Assembly (NCBI GenBank): GCA_051453625.1
Contig: JBOZIK010000001.1
Coordinates: 285,565,194-285,602,762 of the forward strand
Direction: 5' to 3'
Origin: Welwitschia mirabilis
Lineage: Eukaryota; Gnetophyta; Gnetopsida; Welwitschiales
Length of the DNA stretch: 37,569 nucleotides
In this document: one piece after another, positions 31,830 through 37,569 of the stretch
Position numbering within the stretch: position 1 is the stretch's first letter
Layout: each line of letters begins with the position of its first letter
Made by a program: the position numbers and the translations under genes
Notes under the pieces: generated by a model
Seen by the model: the letters and a program-made list of their open reading frames with translations, nothing else
Database searches by the model: none
What the model was told of the DNA's origin: nothing

Positions 31830-32280
31830 CTAATATCTTTTGAGATCTATTTAGCTAAGGTCAAGGATATCTTCTTACTCCTTCCCTTCACTTTAAAGAT
31901 TCGTTCTCCAAATGAAGTTAATAGTAACTAGGTCCATTAGCAGAAATTGATTTAAAAATTATATCTAATCAAGAAGGAAATCCCTAAAATAACATGGTAC
32001 TCCCCAATTTGGAAGACATAGAATTTATCCCTAAAATGTATGTCATGAATGTTGTAATTGATAAGGGTAATAGTCCTATCTTATGTAAGAAAACTTCCCT
32101 TGTAACTCCTATGATGAATTCTTATTCTTTGAATGGAGTAATGTTTAGCTTGTAGAATAACATGAGTGAAATAAAATTATATGAGGCACTATTCTCAACT
32201 AGGAATAAAGTTAAAAAATATGAAATATGACCATGTAATTCTAAGATGGAATACTAATTATGAATTACACCTATTTAGAT
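31830..32280 (-). pseudogene. Gypsy protease relic (element B)
   Basis: ENSASYNFISLMLFYKLNI (about 32150-32200) aligns with the VDSGA-HNFIS active-site block, with D-S-G replaced by E-N-S. It is followed by LPLSITTFMTYILGINSMSS, matching the conserved -LG-DWL- region in position. It lies between the zinc knuckle and RT. Confidence 0.72.
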
Positions 32281-32369
32281 GGTAGTGTATACTCTTTTTG
32301 GTTACATAGTAAGATTCTAAAAGATTTGATACCAATTGTGTTGAGGAAGATTCAATGGTTATGTCTTAG

Positions 32370-33340
32370 ATGGATAGTTCCTAGTAATATGACCTTTCTT
32401 ATGACATTCATGGTAAGTAGGGTTTGTTTTGTATGGCTTCATGTTAGTGGTTCACTCAATGTAGGGTGTATAGGTAGTTTTTTGTCTTCCACTAAGCATC
32501 TTTAATGGATTTAATCTCCAAGGTATATAAGACACTTTTGATTTTGGGAGATAATTTTCCAATAAAACTATTAATCAACTATTTCTCAATAAAGTTCTTC
32601 TAGTACTTTATGAGGTGCTAGAATTTAGACTAATGTTTATTTAGTAGATACTTTCCTGAGTAGAGGCATTAGAACTCCACCATTTAATATTCAATGAAAT
32701 CTACTGGGATGAATTTCCTTTTGAACTCTTTTATAAAAATATTTCATGGTATTCTTTGGGGATGTTTTTGTTAATATCTAAATCACAATTCTTGTGCATT
32801 TTCTATAAGAAAGAAAATAGTGTATATACATCATCTTTCTGGAGGAATATTTCAAAACTCAAAGTAGTTATCTAATTACCAGATCTAGTATATGGCTTAT
32901 TTTATTGTTCTAGCTTTGCCTTTTTATAGGTCTTTAGACATATTACTTTTACAATCTTCTCTTATTTGTGTTATTGTATGTTGGAGTAATTAGCTCTATT
33001 TGATAAGAAGGCTTGAGAGCTAGCCTTTGTATTTAGTTATCTTATTTAGATGTTTTATAGATTAATTATGCCTGTTAAATTCTACTATCCTAATGTAAAC
33101 AATGGCTTTTAGGATGCTCTTGGGTTGTGTTCTAGAGGTTTATCTTTCAAGTGGGAGAAAAGGCTATCAATCCTATTGGCTAGAAGTTCATTCTGAAAGT
33201 GATTGTGGTTGATTTGGCTTTCTATTTCATCTATTCACTCATTTACTTTATATTCTATGATGCGTTGGTCAGTTTGATGTCCTCTTGAACTCATACACAT
33301 CTCTTTTGTTGTTTTGTAAGTTCTTTATACCAGTCCCCAT
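32370..33340 (-). pseudogene. Gypsy gag relic with damaged zinc knuckle (element B)
   Basis: It begins at the minus-strand ATG at 33340 (MGTGIKNLQNNKRDVYEF). The capsid block near 32560-32740 reads FKRKFIPVDFIEY, then EF-CLYSGKY, then KF-HLIKY, matching W--F---F---Y of retrotransposon gag. The zinc knuckle at 32372-32415 reads YHECHKKGHITRNY: the second Cys and the His remain, but the first and last Cys are Tyr. Plus-strand frame 32260-32505 is a shadow of this. Confidence 0.78.
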
Positions 33341-33499
33341 TTTTTAATGATGTTGTCCCTTTTTTATATCATTGCTGTAGTAGTTAACTACTTGTAACCA
33401 TATAGTAGTTAATAAAAGAGTTAGAAGAGGTAGTTTAACAGTTGTCATAACAAGCTTACTAATGTAAATCCTAACTACCAAGTAGTTTATACATTGTTG

Positions 33500-34115
33500 G
33501 ACATCCAAGTATGATGTTAGATACCCAAGTGTAACATTAAGCATTTGAGTATAATATAGGGTACTAAGTATAATATTAGACACTAGGTATGATGTCAGGC
33601 ATCTAAGTTCGATGTTCAAAACTTAAGTGTAACATTGAGCACTAAGTGCAATGTCCAAGATTTTGAAGGGATTCCAAGAAATAATGAGTAGTGCCAGGGA
33701 TGATGGATACATCTGGTGCCTAAGTGCAACATTGGACACCCAAGTGCAATGTCAAACACTCAAGTGTAATGTTGAACATTAGAGTAAAATTAGAGGTTTT
33801 CCATAGGTAAGTGGAATAGGTGATTTTTGAGAAGTGATGATAGTATTAGGGCCTTATGGAGGTAAGTGTAACATTAGACACCTAAGTATAACATTAAGCT
33901 TCAGAGTGCAATGTCAGACTTCAAAGAGCTTTGGAGTATGATGTCAAACCTTGCAAAACTAAGTGTAATATCAGGTTTTAAACTATAACATCAAGTTTTT
34001 TCAATTATGATGTTGACCTTTGAAGTGTAACATTGAGGTTTCTAAAGTGTGACGTCGACCTTTAAAGTATGACATTAAGATTTCTCAAGTGCAACATTGG
34101 CCTTTAACATATAAC
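33500..34115 (+). repeat. Degenerate 20-bp minisatellite
   Basis: The unit approximates GYAAYRTTRRRCACYCAAGT. Clean head-to-tail units lie at 33726-33745, 33746-33765 and 33766-33785; looser units at 33500-33660 and 33865-34115. Some units keep GACGTC (34052-34057), suggesting a GC-richer ancestor. Confidence 0.85.
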
Positions 34116-34261
34116 ATCAAGTTTTGCTTAGATAAAATGTCTAACTATATTTTTAACCTCAACTCATCTAATAGTTAATTTGATTTAATTACACTTAACT
34201 ATGGACTAGTTAACTATAGTAAACTTTTACTCTTAGAGTTAGATTAATCCTAGTCCACTAT

Positions 34262-34269
34262 TATAAATA
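34262..34269 (+). promoter_or_regulatory. TATA box of probable LTR
   Basis: TATAAATA stands in a short region between the minisatellite and T-rich sequence, as in plant LTR promoters. It is a sequence match only. Confidence 0.4.
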
Positions 34270-34574
34270 TCCTTATGAACCTCTCATTTTTGCTTCATTT
34301 ATCATGTGATTTATAATTAATTTAATAGCTTCTTTTTTAATCCTTTTTCCTCCTTCTATTCTTCCATGTGGTACTTTCATTATCATTTCTTTTCTTAATT
34401 ATCTTTCTTTTATTTGGTGTTTACCTTTTTTTTTGTATTTTATGTAGCCCTTTTTACAAATTACCTTTACTTATAAATACTATCTCTCCTTCAATGTTCA
34501 TGAACACACATTTTCTCTATCAAGGTATGGCTCAAAAACTTTGCCTTGTTATTCCTTAGAATTCTATCAATGTT

Positions 34575-34775
34575 ATGTCTACTAAACTAAAAATAAAAAA
34601 ATGGGCTACAGAGAGAGGGTTTTCTTGGATCTTCTCCTCTAATCTCCTAGATCTCTATGGCTTCCCTTCCTTTTATCTTTGTCATTCTCTTATTATTTTC
34701 ATTCTCAATTCTTTGTATTTTTTTTTTTATCCTTGCACAACCATCATTTCTCATCCTTCTCATAATCCAATGTAG
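34575..34775 (+). pseudogene. Short plus-strand frame after the probable LTR, unidentified
   Basis: MSTKLKIKKWATERGFSW and on: a basic start followed by a hydrophobic, Phe/Tyr-rich end. The position directly after a probable LTR suggests an N-terminal gag-like piece, but no gag signature is present. Downstream to 35440 the frames are broken (YSDKDFHYFMANNWMIFYVYG near 34850 looks coding). Confidence 0.3.
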
Positions 34776-35439
34776 ATCTTCGAAGAAGCATTAGGCTGGT
34801 TTTCAGAATGAGTTAAGGTGATCATGTTTCTCCTAAGATTTCTTATTCTGATAAGGATTTTCATTATTTCATGGCTAATAATTGGATGATTTTTTATGTG
34901 TATGGGAGGTTTATACTCATGGCCATAAGATATTTACTTCTAATTTTACCATCCTATACTTCTTAACTTATAGGAAACTAATCACTAGTAGGACCTTATT
35001 TCATGACTGGGTGAGTGATATTCTAATATACATAATTTACTTACTACCTTTTTAGTTAGTAGAGTCTCTTTAGATTAGGATTCACTTGTATGTTTCTTAA
35101 CTCTTTCCTAGTTAGCCCACTTAAAGTGGAATGACGATAAGAAAAATGTTTTTATGAATACATTTTATTAGGTTTGTATTTTTCTTTCATGGGTCTATGG
35201 GGTTTATAGCCTTTTAGACCCATAACTATAAATTCTTTCTTTATTTTATTTTCTTATGAGATCCTTGCTTGATCTTTATTTCATTTTCATTCATCTTTGT
35301 CCATAAAGGGTAAAGATTCTTAGGATTATAATCCTAAAGAACCATCTTAGGGTATTATTTCAATTCCATGTTAAGTATGGGTTCTTATCAATGATTATTC
35401 AATGAAACATTTATTTCTGATTACTCCATTTTTTATTTA

Positions 35440-36840
35440 TCTTTGTGTTGCAAATGAGTAAGGCCTTGGGATCTTGTGACTCTTTCTACCAGAAATGTGA
35501 CAACGCTTTAGTTAATTATCCTATGCTAGAGGAACCTAAAGAAGAGGATGCATCCCCTTAGCTTTACTTGATGACACTAGTCCCTTAGGGTATTAGCTTA
35601 CTTTTTTTTTAATTTTGTTTTCTTCTTTCTATTTTTTTTTATGGCTTAGTAGGATGATATCACAAAGCATTTTTTTTTTCAAGTTTCCTGCTTAAAGACC
35701 TTGCTAAATGAAGATCTCAATTTTACTTCACAGCCTCTAGAGAAGCTCTCCCTTTGGTAGCTAAGGGAGGAGTGCATTGTAATAAGTGAAATCTTCCCTT
35801 CTGTACCTTCCACTAGCCTATTTATGTATTTGTTATTCCCTTCCAATTCTCAAGGGAAAGAGGTTCTTAATGATTTTAATACATTAATGAATCACGGAGA
35901 TATGTCTTATTCCATCTCCTATTTTTAGTCTCTATGTCAAAATCTGCCTATTACTTACCCTTCTCAAGAGCCCCCTCATCACTTTCTTGTAGCTTCATAG
36001 TCCACCATTAATGAGTAGGGTTAATTGTCTTACCATACTAATTAGCTTTTACTAATGGTGGAGATCTTATATCCTAAGTTAAGAAGTTGATAGATTAATT
36101 TAGGAAATATCAACCCCTCTCCAGCCTCTTACATACCTAGGTTATGCATCTGATCCACTTGAATGATGTCTACACCTATTATCACTTTAAGATAGTGGAC
36201 ATTCCATGGGACTTTGAGTATAGTTATTTTGCTTACTCTACTCCATAATGTTATTTATAATGTGAATGGCCTGTCCCACTCCAAGACTTCTACAACTTGG
36301 TTGATATGTTAGGTTCCTTTCATTGCACAGCTCATCATTGAATCAAGGAGTAGGAGCCCATGAGTGATTTTATTTAGATTTTAAATAATAAAGTGAAGAA
36401 CATGCATCTATTATAGAAGAGATCACAAGCAAATGCTTATTATATCACTACATTAGAAAAGAGTTAGGCTACCTTATCTGCTTGGCTGGCAAAAAGTGAT
36501 AGGATGATTCAAACCTATGTGGATCATTTGACGATCATCATTGATGATATCAATATACTATACCACTATGTGAAGCTTTCAAAGGAACATCTATTAGGAA
36601 CACTGATGGCTTATATTAAGCTTTACATAAAGCTCTATAGGTAATCATATTCCATCACTAGGGTAAATTCTGTAGTACATTTTTCTTTAGTTGAAATTAG
36701 TAGTACAGTGATTCTCACATAGCCTACTAGGATATAAGTTGTTCTAGGTGGCAAGGAGCCTCCTATCCTAGGCGTGGAGGGTCATGACCTAGTTCCATTC
36801 TTCATGGAGGATCTCTTTCCTCCTTAGTAGTGATCTAGTT
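35440..36840 (+). pseudogene. Unidentified coding relic of about 450 codons
   Basis: Plus-strand frames stay coherent over long spans with stops mostly where CAG, CAA or TGG could have been. Segments: SCDSFYQKCDNALVNYPMLE and EPKEEDASP near 35470-35560; QGKEVLNDFNTLMNHGDMS near 35860; then one frame from about 36158 to 36825 containing YTYYHFKIVDIPWDFEYSYF, an amphipathic, possibly coiled segment (ATLSAWLAKSDRMIQTYVDH to KEHLLGTLMAYIKLY), and GGKEPPILGVEGHDLVPFF. It ends about 100 bases before a family-A LTR. I cannot assign a family: it could be an extra open reading frame of a retrotransposon or a host gene piece. Confidence 0.5.
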
Positions 36841-36925
36841 CATCTATCAAGGATCTCCTTCCTCCTTAGCTAGTGCCTTGTTTTCTTTAGTTATCATGTC
36901 TTTATCTTAATGTATTGTTGTTCTT

Positions 36926-37569
36926 TGTTGCGACACCAACTTAAGTGTATTTGATAGGGTATTTTGAGTTGTTTTGTAGATAAACTAACAAATAAATGNN
37001 NNNNNNNNNNNNNNNNNNNNNNNNNNNNNNNNNAAGATGAAAACATGCAGTTTATTAGATAATTCATGAAGATTTCCTATAAATATGAATAAATTGTATT
37101 TTCAGATGATTATTCCAGCAAACAACCAGATACCACACTGACAAAGGATGAGTAGGAGGCTGTCGTCCCCTATGTCGTCCAGACGATAGTCAGGACGACA
37201 ACCCTAATTGAACAGATGACAGACTTAATTCCAGATAGCTTGCAGTTGAAGTGAATATCTTATTGATAGACTCTATTGTCCACCTCATCGTTCAGATGAC
37301 ATAAGTGGATGACATCTCCAAATATCAGTTGACAACAGTTTGCATGAAGATCACAAATAGTTAAACTAAAAGCAAACTAGATAACTCATTGTAAATTCCT
37401 AATGTCTCTTCCATCATCTGGACGACAAACTAGACGACACTGTTGTCCCACACTTTCACAGATTGTATTCCCGAGTTGTCGCTTGTTAATTGCAACTTTT
37501 CCTTTCATTATAGCTAGAGTTTCTATTATACTTTTCTGTTAGTCCCTTTTCCCTTTCTACCTATAAATA
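36926..37569. mobile_element. LTR, family A, right copy (runs off the window)
   Basis: It starts TGTTGCGACACC, collinear with the left copy at 358. It carries a 35-N gap (36999-37033), four or more palindromic units such as GTCGTCCAGACGA and CATCTGGACGA, and a TATA-like CCTATAAATA at the very end (37560-37569). It keeps more CG dinucleotides than the left copy. No polypurine tract is evident before it. Confidence 0.6.

Larger units (their letters stand above)
27910..33340 (-). mobile_element. Ty3/gypsy retrotransposon B, gag to 3' LTR, degenerate
   Basis: Right to left: gag, zinc knuckle, protease, RT, RNase H, integrase, polypurine tract, LTR. Integrase following RT defines Ty3/gypsy, and the RT/RNase H blocks resemble chromovirus-type elements. 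The 5' LTR and primer-binding site are not recognised. A weak TGATATAAAAAAGG at about 33353-33366 (minus) could be a decayed primer site. It inserted into the RT of element C at 27910. Confidence 0.85.
33382..34530 (+). mobile_element. Probable LTR containing a minisatellite and TATA box (both boundaries uncertain)
   Basis: It starts near TGTAGTAGTTAACTAC at 33382, contains the 20-bp repeat array, a second palindromic TAGTTAACTA near 34207, and TATAAATA at 34262-34269. About 250 bases of T-rich sequence follow before a plus-strand coding relic. The order (repeat-rich U3, TATA, R/U5, coding) suggests a 5' LTR. No second copy is seen. Confidence 0.4.

Noticed and set aside
32322-32333. GATTTGATACCA, resembling a minus-strand iMet primer-binding site
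   Set aside because: It lies inside the gag-protease region of element B, between the zinc knuckle and the protease, with no LTR beside it. Chance similarity is more likely.
32260-32505. 81-codon plus-strand frame
   Set aside because: It overlaps the gag zinc knuckle of element B on the minus strand, which explains the conserved residues better.

Overview
The window looks like intergenic DNA from a seed plant. It is AT-rich, with by-eye GC near 30%, and almost every recognisable piece is plant LTR-retrotransposon. Ty1/copia and Ty3/gypsy coding relics occur on both strands, primer-binding sites match plant initiator-tRNA-Met, and there are fragments of two host genes. The species cannot be named. 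I found no intact protein-coding gene, tRNA, rRNA or CRISPR array. Nine N gaps interrupt the sequence (438-537, 779-841, 8806-9318, 10430-10726, 11328-11375, 12910-13735, 16490-16539, 28507-29005, 36999-37033).

Layout, left side. 358-~1050 is an LTR (family A) whose relative starts again at 36926. 1600-2514 is a minus-strand Ty3/gypsy gag with its primer-binding site. A long probable LTR, 2523-5294, contains a purine-rich, strand-asymmetric block. A plus-strand Athila-like pol scrap sits at about 7290-7510. At 8349-8559 and 13857-14047 lie the two halves of a short membrane-protein reading frame, split by a full-span Ty1/copia element (8560-13856, minus strand) with a perfect 5-bp target duplication, AGAGG.

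Layout, right side. 15640-16397 is a plus-strand gypsy gag. Protease and the start of reverse transcriptase of what is probably the same element reappear at 26490-27909. Between them sits a 9.15-kb unit (16398-25548) with two ~2.1-kb direct LTRs. Its inner 4.9 kb shows no retrotransposon gene that I can recognise. It carries, antisense to the element, five intron-containing exons of a VIM/ORTHRUS (plant UHRF1) DNA-methylation E3-ligase gene. The reverse transcriptase is cut at 27910 by the LTR of another, minus-strand gypsy element with order gag-PR-RT-RNaseH-IN (27910-33340). After it come a 20-bp minisatellite inside a probable LTR, two unidentified plus-strand coding relics (34575-34775 and 35440-36840) and family-A LTR sequence to the end.

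The window is therefore a layered nest of old insertions. Decay is dominated by C-to-T and G-to-A changes that hit catalytic codons, Trp codons, LTR termini and splice sites. This fits long-term methylation-linked deamination. The most interesting item is the LTR unit that carries part of a gene whose normal product maintains the DNA methylation that silences such elements.
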